A stretch of 64,000 nucleotides of DNA from Neoscytalidium dimidiatum (taxonomy: Eukaryota > Ascomycota > Dothideomycetes > Botryosphaeriales > Botryosphaeriaceae). A program made the translations under genes and the position numbers. The notes under the pieces were generated by a model. It was not told the origin of the DNA and ran no database searches. It saw only the letters and a list, made by a program, of their open reading frames with translations. The stretch covers positions 1,922,001-1,986,000 of the forward strand of contig CM074697.1 in assembly GCA_037367355.1 (NCBI GenBank). Reading direction: 5' to 3'. The stretch's first letter is position 1, and each line of letters starts with the position of its first letter. Positions 44,901-55,621 of the stretch are shown here, in pieces.

Positions 44901-47794
44901 ACAGGGTGCGAACGCGTTGTGGACTCGCACCTTGCACGCAAGATACGGCTTCGTACGCTACGCCCATCTCGGCGGGCAGCGGAGGAAGTGAAGCAACATA
45001 CAACACATCGCCTAAGAAGGCCCACTTAGATTCTGCGGAGTAGTCAGAGAGAAGCATGGCGTCTGCCTGGAAGTCGTCGGAAGGAAGGGAGGACTATTGT
45101 CTGCATGCAGCGCAGGCAGACCGGGTGGAATGATCGGGCGACGAAACTAGCAGTGCCGCAGAAGTGCATACAGAGAGGCCCAAAACTGGGGCAGATGGCG
45201 CTGGTGGCGGTTCGTCATATTAGACGCTGGGCTGAAAAGATCCGATGCTCGAGCGCGAAGTAGGTCTATCTGGCTTAATATATTTCTGCTCGATTGGGAG
45301 CCTTCGCCGGAGTGACGCGTAAGCCGAGCATAATCCGGCTCCACGATATGCACCTACAGGAGGAAACAACCCGCTTCTTCAGCCTTACATGCCTGTGGAG
45401 AGCCGAACAGACTTGTTTGCTGGCAGCGAGTGCTGACCGCTTCGAAGACTCGTGATGAAGCTGTCAGAATCGTGCGGAGAACGCCGAACGGACCGGGCGC
45501 ATGCATTGGGAAAGCCGAGGGCGGAGCTCTCTGATCCAGTCAGCAAAGCGGTCGGTGGATAGTCAGTCCGAGCCGACAGAAGAATCGGGTGTCAATTCTC
45601 GTAGACTTGTCTGAAGGGGTATGGTCCCCCGTGAATGCGGTGGAGAGCTTGTGTGTGTGTGTGTGCGCGCGCGCGCGCAGACGCACATACAATTCGCGGA
45701 ATAGGCGAAAGTGGGAATGTACCAGAAGGAGCTCTGTTGCCTGTCGCGCGTCTCATTTCTGCAGTCTAGTTTGCCATTTTCCGTATAAGGTGCTTGCTTT
45801 TTGTGCGTTTTCGGACCCCAGAACAGAATTGTTTGCCGAAGTAGAGAGCCAGCTGCCGCAGCAAAGGATACAAGGGTGATGTACCCCATGTAGATACCGA
45901 CATGCATTGGGCAGACGGCCAATCATTCTCGACTCATTAGCGTAAGCGCTACCGAAGCCAGCGCTAAGGATTGGATGAATAGGCGGGATTGGAGGCTTGG
46001 TGAGCCACTGATGTCGGAACTTGTTGCAGCTGTTATCCAGTGGGTCTCGATTTCCGTGGAGTGGGAAGCGACGAAAGCCCGTCAGCGTCAGCTGAAAGTC
46101 ATCTCCCCCTACCTGGAATATCGCAACACCGTACGTCTCGCTTCGCCAACAGAGTCTTGCGGAGGTGGAGGAGCCGGCAGACAACACCGACTTGTTGAAG
46201 TCGCATCATAAACAGGTGCGGCTAGAATCGAGGTTTAGGCTCCTTGCATGAACAAAGTTAAAAGGCAATGCACGTGCGTGCATGCAAAGGCTTGCTGCGG
46301 CGCACGGCTTGTTTAGAAAATGGCCGACGGAGGCTTCTCCAACATAACCTTGCCCTTGCCCTCGCCTCCCGCTCCACAGGCGGCGAGTTGGCAAGCTCAA
46401 CCAGCGGGGAAGATATATTGGAGGGCATGGTAGTCTGCGGCCTGAAAGGGAGCCTGGTGGGCAACCCCGGCGGGGATCATAGGACTGTAGATCCTAATGG
46501 AGTCGTTCCAAGGATTCTGGGCTTTGCTGGCGATACGGGGTAGCAGGTGCGGAGAAAGGAAAGACAAGCGGGCGGTGCAGATGGCATGCAGCGCTTCGGT
46601 CTCGGGGCGGCAGAAGTCAAGCGGTGGCAGGCAGGAGTGTCGGCGCAGCCAACCCGAGGACAAGCAACAGGGATAGGCACCAAGACTCGCGGGTTCCGCG
46701 CCTTGGCATGACGCCGCGGAGGACGTTTTTCGGGCTGACTGCCGCCCCGCCACGGCGTCGTTTTCCGGCCCCGTGGCTGGGTAGGAGTCGCGATCGAGCA
46801 TCGTTCGTCCTGTCACATCTCGCGGTGCTGGCTGGGTGGGCTGAGCGGCCTGCGCTGGCCGACGGTGAGCGGGCGCCGCGACAGGCGGCGACCGGTGGGC
46901 GGCTGACAGTGCGTTAGCGTGTCGAAGAAAGAGGGCGCACAGGTTGGCGGGCGAAGGAGGATTGTGGGCGCTGCCAGGGTTGGATTTTACAAAGGGCCAT
47001 GCGAGCGATATGCCGGGCAATTACTCAGACTTTCCGGGCGGCTGCTCACGCGGAGATTTTGCAACTGGGGGATCCCCAGAGAGGCAGAGCCAGCGTCTCT
47101 TTGTGCACGAGCCTGAGCAGCTGGTTTTGGTCGGCAGCTGAGAAGGTCAGACCGGGCGGGAGAGCAGGGAAGGGCCGGTGGTGTGCTGTGAGGCCGGAGG
47201 AGATGCAAAGATCAGGGCTGGGCAGAGGGAGGCTTCGAGTGGCTCGGCACCGAGCGGAGGGCTTAGACGCATGCTGGAGCACGAGGCCTGGGAGGCGGCT
47301 GCGGCATCGGGCGGCGGAATGGAGACGCGAGGGTGGGAACACGGGCGCAGCATCGGTGGCGTGGTGACAGACGCGGTGTAACTGGGCGAGGTGAAGACGA
47401 AATTGCTGCTCCTTCGCTTGTGTTCGGGAGCGGCAGCGGTAGCGGCAGCAAGCAGGGGCCCCAGGACCGACGGCTCGCGTGGTAGGGCTGAGAGCCTAGA
47501 GTCAGATGCTCGCTTGCTGCTCCAAAAAGGCAACCCCCGCTGCCAATCCGATGGGGTGCTTCCACCTCACTGCATGCGTCGAGTCGTCAACCCGTTCATT
47601 CATCACGTCTCGGCAATTTCTGGCGCGGGAGAGGTCATCACGATAACTGCGTTGGTCTAACACGCCGGACTCATCCGCCGCATCATACGCCACCGCCTCC
47701 TGTGCGATGCAGAGGCTAATCCGTAGGCTCGTCAAGATCGACAAAAGTAACTCAACACTGGAAAATTCAAGTCTCATCCATGCAAAACCCCCCT
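41934..47794. other. 5.9 kb gene-poor stretch
   Basis: No gene is recognised here. The largest frames are 43365-43943 (+, 192 aa), 44668-45057 and 44433-44762 (-, possibly two exons of one unknown protein; the second has a plausible stretch from ARNPELLAPRIVRK onward), 45753-46187 (-) and 46397-47020 (-). None shows a family motif, signal peptide or coherent splice model. Base composition is mixed: moderate GC up to about 45 kb, and GC-rich with simple repeats after 46 kb. It could be decayed repeat or gene-relic DNA, or hold non-coding RNA. Confidence 0.45.
45651..45678. repeat. GT/GC dinucleotide microsatellite
   Basis: Seven GT units run directly into about seven GC units, an alternating purine-pyrimidine tract in the gene-poor stretch. 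Such tracts can adopt Z-DNA; that is a general property, not shown here. Confidence 0.85.
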
Positions 47795-49132
47795 CTACAC
47801 CGCCCTGAACTTGGGTATCGGAAGGATGTGTCCGCCCTTGGCCGTGCAAGCCTTCACGGATGCCGTTGGAGTGACTGTCGTCGTATATGTCCACCTGCGG
47901 TTCGTTAGCATGGCAACGTAGAGGAGCTGTTTTGGCAACTAACGTCTTGTAGAGCGTCTTGATGGCCGTGACCGTCGTGTAGGAGAGAGTGGTCCTCGTC
48001 TTGGTTGGCGTGGGTGCCGTGACCGTGACGGTCGTCTTGCCCGAGTAGACTGTGCTCGGCGGGAGAGTCGTCGACACCGTCTGGGTGGTAAGAACCGTCT
48101 CGGTGGTGGTCGATGGATCAGCAGTGTGGATGACCGTGGTGTTCACCACGGTGTCGGCCGTCACGATGACGGTAGCCTCATCAGGAGCACGCTCATCTAG
48201 CTCACGCTCATTGAGACGCTCTGGGATGGGCATGCCACGCCGAGCACGAGCTTCGCGAATCATACGGCGAGCGACGTTGGGGTCCATGGGCTTGTCTTCG
48301 ACCGTACGAACACGCACAGGCGACCCGGACTGAAGCGCCGCAACACTGACAAGCGTCGGCGTGTACGTTGCCGGAGGGTCATGCTTGGACGGCCTCGGCG
48401 GGATCGTGCAGGATGCAGTCGTCGTTTTGGTGATGGTGGTGAGAGTCTTGGTCCAAGTCTGCTTCGTCCTGGTCTTCAGGAGTGTGAACCAGGACGTGAC
48501 AGCCTTGGGAGTCCTGGTGACCTTCGCTGTTGCAGACGGAGAGGTGACAGTCTGCGTGTTGGGGACAGTGTCGGTGATCAGGACAGTGGACGGCAGGGTG
48601 GTAGTGACGATAGGCGTGGATGTGATATCCCATGTGACGGTTGAAGTGAAGGTGCTCGTGACTTGTGCACCAACGGTGAGATGAAGCAGGCGCTGATAGG
48701 CGTACGAAGGATCAACGTCGTTGTTGCCGAAAAGAACAAGGAGCCAGTCGCCCGAGAACATCTGGTTCTTCAGGATTGGGCAGGACGATAGCTGAGGAGT
48801 ATCATCCGGAGTGACAGGAACGTCAGTGCAGATGTACTCTTTGTTGTTCGGGTCGACAAGCAGCACGTCCGAAGTGCCGCCTGTGCAGCCCTCGAACTCG
48901 GAGACCTAAGACGGCAGTTAGGCACAGGCTGGACTTGACTTCGACGAGAAAGCGCCAGTCGGAGGCTTACAGCGGTGAAGTTCTCGGCCAAGGCTTGGTT
49001 GATGAAGTAAGACCCGTCATTCTGAAAGTCGATGCCAAACGACACGCAGGTTGACTCGTCTTGTGCGGACGCTCCACGAGCGAGGGCCAGGGCGGCGCCC
49101 AGGGAGGCGAGTCGCGAACGAATGGAAGACAT
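47795..49132 (-). CDS. secreted Thr-rich protein, unknown function
   Basis: Three exons, 49132-48971, 48905-47944 and 47894-47795, give 407 aa. Residues 1-23 are a signal peptide (cleavage near GASA/QDES). Residues 24-150 form a globular-looking part with four Cys and motifs FGIDFQNDGSYFIN and LLVDPNNKEYICTDVP. After that the chain is dominated by Thr/Val repeats of the TTVTVTA and TTTETVLTTQTV kind, expected to be heavily O-mannosylated. A short basic segment in between, VARRMIREARARRG, contains two Arg-Arg pairs that could be processing sites. The C-terminus (KACTAKGGHILPIPKFRAV) has no GPI-anchor signal. Probably an extracellular or wall protein; similar Thr-rich proteins of unknown role are common in filamentous ascomycetes. 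Confidence 0.75.
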
Positions 49133-51678
49133 GGGAATAGTGAGGGGAAATGACAGGCAAAAGGCAATAGCGATTGCGAGGAAGTCTGCAGCCGCCTTTC
49201 TCCCGGGACAATACAGCTTATAAGTCCGGCCGCGAGGGGCCATGAGCATGAGCAGAAGCTTCAGCTGGGCAGCTTCGCAAGGCATGGCGCACTGGAGCTG
49301 GCAACGCGGAAGCTACGCATGCTGGGGTGTTTCCGCGGGCCCAGGTCGACAGAACGAAATGCTTTGCCGAGATGGCCAAAAGTGGAAACACTGGGAGGGT
49401 GGTGCACGAGGCGTGCCGGTGGCAGCCGCACGAGCAGGGCGGGACCTGCGCTGGCTCGGCGCGGTTGCAACATTGGATGCATGGCGCGGGAGTCGTGGCT
49501 GCTCTCGTGAGAAGCGGCTGGCGGAGCGGAGGTGGGTGCGGTGGTTGCGGTGGGCCAGAGCAGACGACGTCAACGAGCAGCACTTACGATACGATGATGG
49601 ACGAGCAGGGGCCAAGGGGCCGGCCATGTGGGTCCACGGGCCATAGTCCACAGTCCACGGTCCACGGTCCACGGCCCACGATCTGAGGGTCGGTGCTCGG
49701 TGCTCGGTGTGTCTGGCAGCCTGGCGTCCTGGCGTTGGCGTACTTGCGGTGGCACTGGCACTGGCACTGGCACTGGCACTGGCAGCCTCCAGCCCGTCGC
49801 CAATCGGCCAATCACCCGCGGACTAACGTGGTGCCGGCCCTGCGCCGATCCTCGCCCGGCCTATCTTTAGACAACCGACCGCAAGTCATCGTCCTGCGCT
49901 GGTCAAACTCTCCGTACCCTCTGCTGCTTACGCCCAACAGATCCTGCCAGAAAATGCCCCCCCCACCCCCGGCCCGTCTGCTTGCCCTGCTGGGACCCGC
50001 AGAACACGCGCTAGAGCCCCCGTAGACGCTGTGTCACCGCTTCTTCCCTCTCTTGTCGACCATACATTCTCGGCCTTGCCAACGCCCGTTTTCGTACCCG
50101 GACATGCTGCCCGCGCCACGGCGCCCGCCTGGGCCCTGTGCAGAGTGCCGAACGCGCCCGCCGTTGTGGTCAACCGCCCTCTGTTTGGCGATTCGTCATC
50201 GCCTTGTCTGCTTCGGGCATGGGATCCAGTTCAGCCCCAGCGCGTGGTAATGCCCGCCGCCCACGCTGCCCGCCGTATGATCGACTGGCTCCCGGATCCG
50301 CATCGCCTAGCGAGCACAGGCCGACCAGGCTTGCGGGTGCAAAGCTTGGCCTCGTACAGGTCGGAAAAGCCGGGGTTCCTGGCCGCACCCTTTAGCATCT
50401 CCACTACCCTTCCAGCTCACTGCCGTCTTTGTCGACTTGAACGCCTGCCAAGACTCCCCGGCGTCGCCCCGTCGCCGCCGCCTACGCTGCGCCCCTCGTG
50501 TGATAGCTGCCGATAGCCAAGCTCTCTGCGACGTCGGCCCCTCCGCCACCGCATGCCGTTTTACTCTGTTTGGCCGTGCCGCGTTTGAGGTGTCGTTAGG
50601 ACTACTCGAGATCTTCGCCATCGCTCGTTTCGAAGCATTATTTGTGTTTGTTTGGACTGTCGCAGCTGCAGGAACATCAGGCACACGCTCATGTCAGAGA
50701 CCAAGCCAGCCGACGGAAGCTTTCCGGTCAGCAGATGCACTGCCCACCTTGGAATTTCTCCTGTCAGCATCGGATGCACCATGCCCTTGGTCATTGCTTG
50801 TAGGTCGACTGCCGACTCGGGATCCCGTCGCTGATGCTGTTGGTGGAGTCTGCGCCGAAGCCTCGTTCAATATTGACTTGCATACCGCCATCACCTGATG
50901 GGTTGCCCTAAAGGATCCGTGGTAGCCTCCAAGGACAGCAGTCTTACGGCGGCGAGAAGCTGTGCCTGCGTCTGCCGAGATCATGCGGAAGCTACCTGCC
51001 GGCTTCAACACGAGCGATTCGGCCTTCCGATATGCTAAATTAAGCTCTGGTAAGCCGCCAGACCCTACCGAGCGGCAACGGCTACGCTGTAGCTCCAAGA
51101 CTTGACGAGGTGTGGCGCTTGGAAGTGCCGGTCAGGTAAGCATGGCTAGCTGACAGACAAGCTACGCTTCCGCGACGGTGCCGCCTCAACTCTTGGCTCT
51201 ATTACCCAAAGTTGCCATTTCCGCCGCCGATTCACCACCTTCCACCAATTTGAGTCCTGCAAACTATGCTAAAATCCGTGTCTGGCCCCGGAGCAGCCAT
51301 CGCTACCGACGTCGCGGTGGAGCCCGCGGAGCTTGCGGCAAGCAGGGATCAGCCAACCCCCTGTTTGAAATGTCATTGCATGGTGAACAGATTCGCTAAC
51401 TATTCAGCCGCTTCTGATGCAGCTGCCTGGGCCCCTGTCTATCAATCATCCACGCACTAACTCCACTCCCACATGCCTCTCTCTACCACCCGTCTCTTCC
51501 ATTTCGGGAGATTGTGCCCTTTAGCTGAAAATCACTGAGCACTATGTAAAGGCCTGGGGATCCCGCCAGTCTCGTCCACCATCACACTCACTCCTCCGCT
51601 CTTCTCTACAGAGCCCTCTTGTGAAACTCGCTCTTTGCACCGGTGTCCTACTGCAGGGGAGCTTTCGCTTTCGTCACC
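49133..51678. promoter_or_regulatory. 2.5 kb divergent intergenic region with simple repeats
   Basis: The region between the start codons of the secreted Thr-rich protein and the laccase. It holds dense short tandem repeats at 49641-49785 and no gene that I recognise; frames up to 161 codons (50031-50516, 50437-50898) have no motif. The last 150 bases before the laccase ATG are CT-rich (CTCCACTCCC, CTCACTCCTCCGC), a likely core promoter. Confidence 0.45.
49641..49785. repeat. cluster of short tandem repeats
   Basis: Three adjacent repeat types: CAGTCCACGG/TCCACGG units at 49651-49680, GGTGCTC units at 49691-49709, and five GGCACT hexamers at 49751-49780. All are non-coding. Confidence 0.85.
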
Positions 51679-53995
51679 ATGGTGTCCTTCAAGCACATCG
51701 GTGTCGCCCTTCTGGCGCTGACTGCTCAAACGTTCGCTGCTGCTATTCCTGATGCCGATCCGGCAGACCTTTTTGTCCGTCAAGCCGCGTCTTCCTCAGT
51801 TAAGACCTCTTCCACGTCCTCCACATCCTCTACGGCCAAAGCCTCAGCAAGCTCCATAACTACGCTGGCTAGCTCTGTGAAGGCGTCTTCGACTACGGCC
51901 AAGACCTCTTCTACCACCTCGAGGGTACCCGATTCGGCGTGCACCTTTGGGCCCAAGACCAGAGGTTGCTGGAAGAATGGGCTGAGCATTGCTACCGACT
52001 TCGACACCAAGTATCCGACCACGGGGAAGACTGTGAAATATACCCTGACTGTTACCAACGTTACCGATTGCAACACCTACATGAGCAAGGGAATCGGAGA
52101 CGGTTTCTGCAGACCCATGTTGCTTATCAACGAGCAGTTCCCTGGTCCGACGATTAATGCAGGTACGTGTCTCACCTTAAAATTAAGAAGTTACATAAGC
52201 GCTGATTATTTTCCGGTAGAATGGGGCGATTACCTCGAGTATGTGCAACCGAGCAATCAACCCTTGACGTCGAGGACGGAAAGTCGTGTCCTCTCGACGC
52301 TCCGCTTCCGGCCGACGTCGGAAGACATTTGTTTGCGCAGAGGCTGACCTTACTCCAGGATCACTGTTGTCAACAACATGCAAGATAACGGCACTTCGTT
52401 CCATTGGCACGGACTTCGACAGCTAGGATCTTGCCAAATGGATGGAGCAAACGGTGTCACCGAATGTCCTATTCCTCCTGGCAAGAGCTTTACATACAAG
52501 TTCCAAGCTACGCAGTACGGTGAGTTTCCGCCCAGATCAATCATGCGTTACGATTCATGTCGCTTGCTTCCCTCCCTTTCGTCAAACTCAGAAACTCTTC
52601 CAAGCACCGTTCCAAAACCGCAGGACTTTTCGAATGCCATGCTGACGTGTGTCCATAGGTACGACATGGTACCATAGCCACCACTCCGCGCAGTACGGTG
52701 ACGGAATTGCTGGTGCTATCGTTATTAACGGACCGGCCACCTCTAATTACGACGTCGATCTGGGGCCTGTAGCGCTCACGGAGACCTACGACGAGACAGC
52801 GTGGACCAAGAACTGGGTCGCGCTGCACGGTGGTCCTCCCACTCCCATCAATATCCTCTTCAATGGCTCTATGGTCAACTCCACCGGTGGCGGTCGCTAC
52901 AACACTATCAGCGTCACCCAGGGCAAGACCTATCGTCTGCGCTTGATCAACATGAGTGTTGACACCTTCTTCGTCTTCTCCATGGACGGCCATCAGTTCC
53001 AAATCATCACGTCCGATCTCGTCCCGGTTCACCCGTACAACGCGACTTCGATCATGATCGGCATTGGACAGCGTTACGACATAGTCTTCACCGCCAATCA
53101 GCCTGCTAGCAACTACTGGCTGCGGGCTGAGATCGCCGACTGTAGCACCAACGTGCTCAAGACGAGCTCGTCGGTAGTCTTAGGAGGCATTTTGAACTAC
53201 GACACCATCAGCAAATCCGACCTCCCGGTCACAACCAAATCTGTCATCGAGTCGACCGACTGCACGGCTGAGCCCTACGATAAGCTCGTGCCGTGGTGGC
53301 AGACGACGGTCCCCAAGGACCAGTTCGCGGCGCAGCTCTCGGGCATTGACCTGACCTTCGACGGCGCCGCGACGGTTGGCAATGAGAGCGGTCTCGTGCA
53401 GTGGTTCCTCAACGACAGCTCCATGGTGGTCGACTGGGGCAGGCCGACGCTGCAGTACTTTGCCGACGGCGACACTAACTACACTAAGTCTATGAACGTC
53501 TTCCAGATGCCGGCCGAGGGCAAGTGGTCCTTCTGGATCATTCACAACAACCTCGACGCTTTCCCGCTCGAGCATCCGATCCACCTTCACGGCCACGACT
53601 TCTTCCATCTCGGTTCCGGGACCGGTGTCTGGGACGGCAACATCGATAACCTTAAGTGGGACAACCCCATGCGCCGCGACGTCATGATCCTGCCCGGCTC
53701 CACCTCCAGGGCCTACCTCATCATTGCCTTCCCTGCGGACAACCCCGGCGCGTGGTTGATGCATTGCCACATCGTAAGTACAATCGCCAGGCTACCTCGT
53801 ATCACAGGAAGACTAACGACTTGTTTTTTTCTTTCTCAGGCATGGCACGTTACGGATGGCCTGAGTCTGCAGTTCGTCGAGAACCCCGGCTCGTTCAAGG
53901 GCGACTTGACCACCATGCAGAGCACCTGCAAGGACTGGAACGCCTGGGCTCCGACGATGCCCTGGCACAAGGAGGTGGGCGATTCCGGCTTGTAA
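51679..53995 (+). CDS. ascomycete laccase (multicopper oxidase)
   Basis: Five exons, 51679-52162, 52220-52238 (only 19 nt), 52359-52519, 52659-53773 and 53840-53995, give 644 aa. All four copper motifs are intact: HWHG at 183-186, HSHH at 227-230, HPIHLHGHDF from 527, and HCHIAWHVTDGL from 590, where Leu 601 at Cys+10 is the axial position, as in high-potential ascomycete laccases. The protein ends DSGL, the C-terminal plug of ascomycete laccases. Residues 1-21 are a signal peptide; a Ser/Thr-rich linker of about 50 residues (35-85) precedes the catalytic part, which starts near ACTFGPKTRGCW. The enzyme oxidises phenols with reduction of oxygen to water, outside the cell, in lignin or phenolic breakdown, detoxification or pigment formation. 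The 19-nt exon is required to join PGPTINA to EWGDYLE and ITVVNNM. Confidence 0.95.
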
Positions 53996-55621
53996 ATAAG
54001 ACAGGGGAGGCGGAAATCGTGGTGACGTTGATTTTTCCTCGTTCGAAGCCCGCCGTTGCATTTTGTATTCGGTTTTATTCGGCACATACATACCTATTCT
54101 CTTCTTGTTTCCCAAAATTTCCGGTGCTCTGATGGCGTTGGCAAGGGCATGGGTGGCGAAAGCTGAAAGAGAAGAGCGCGAAGTCGTAGCATGTCGTGTC
54201 AACGCAACATGAAATTTCATGAACTTCACAGGATGAACCAAAGATTGTTGTGATGCAGTGTAAATGATGGTGCCTTGTCATCAATCTCCACATCAGAATT
54301 GTCTACGAAACATGGTCAAAGTTTATCGCCGAATCTCCCTATTAGGCTGAATCCTTGCGAGCGTGCTATGTCCACGAGGTGTACTAGACAGTAATACCAG
54401 CATCCATCATCATATATAGTCTAAACAGTCTACATACCGAGAACAGAACTCACCGCACGTGTCCACTCCTACTTTATCTAAGATGCCTGGTCTTACCAAA
54501 GACTGAAACGAGATCGAAGCAAGGCTTGGCGCAGAGATTCCGAAAAAAAAAAAAAAAACCTCCATCTCGACTCACCTTTCTTATGAATAGTAAATGCGAG
54601 ATGCGTTGCCGGTAGTCCAGACCATCGGCGGCAGCGAGACCGCCCGTCCCCTACGTCACTGCCAGGTCCATTTTCTAGTCAAGCTCAAAATAAGCAAAAA
54701 GCCACGCGCCTGCTGAGGAACGCCTCAAAAGGTAAGCGGCAGCAAAGGCCCATAACCGAAGTGAACGAAAGAGCCTACCACGAACGGCGAATATGAGTAA
54801 ACACCAGCGCCCCCTCCCTAGATGGAAGGATGCAAGTTGCTTTTTGTCCACGGATTTCCATACGCCTTCTCCACAATTATACGAATAAAACAGAATAGGA
54901 AGAAGGGAGGAGTAGATCAGACCGGAGAAGCAAAGCACAGAAAAAAAAAAAGGGGTGGTAAAATTAGTCTGTTCTACAACGAGACGCGCGTTTCCTGTCT
55001 CCATCCCATTCATCCAGCGCCAAAGGTAGTTAAACGATAGTTAAGCAGTTGCTGAAATGAGAAGTTGAACTGTCTCGCTTCCTCTCACACCTTCTGTGGT
55101 ATCAATCTGATCCGACGATAGTGCTCTTTGTTCTTCTTCGACAACAAAAAATGTGATACAATCTTTCTTTCCCTTCCATCCCGGGGGTATCAAAAACACA
55201 CAACAACAAATTGATGACGTCGCTAAGGGGATTAATCGACAAAAAGGGTTGATAGAAGAAACCGAAACAAAAAAAAAACCAACAAAATTCGTTGTACACA
55301 AAAACATGGTTTTTTTTCTCTCTTCTCAAATGAATGGACGCAACGCAAGTATAGTAAGCGCGCAATGAGGAGGACATAGACTTGACTGTACTTGAAGTCA
55401 AAGCTCGAGAGAGTGTATGTGTGTGTGTGCTCTCGGACAGGAAAGACAGTGTGTAAAAAAAGCCATACCGTAACAAACAATAAACACAAGAAAAGGAAAT
55501 TGACAAAGGAAAGATATCTGGTGTTCCAATCTTATACCCATCTCCGGTTTTCCACATACCCCGTCACCTGCCAGTCGCAGTCCTTCCAACATTAAGCCCA
55601 TCTCTCTACAGTCGAACCTCA
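53996..55621. other. convergent 3' region, no gene
   Basis: 1.6 kb between the stop codons of the laccase and the large coiled-coil gene. It includes A tracts at about 54543-54557 and 54941-54951 and a short GT run at 55416-55428. No coding content is seen. Confidence 0.45.

Noticed and set aside
49641..49785. CRISPR-like array
   Set aside because: Repeat units are 6-10 bases and contiguous without spacers; this is simple-sequence DNA in a fungal genome.
50031..50898. Overlapping plus-strand frames of 150-160 codons
   Set aside because: Pro/Ser/Arg-rich translations typical of GC-rich intergenic DNA, no family features.
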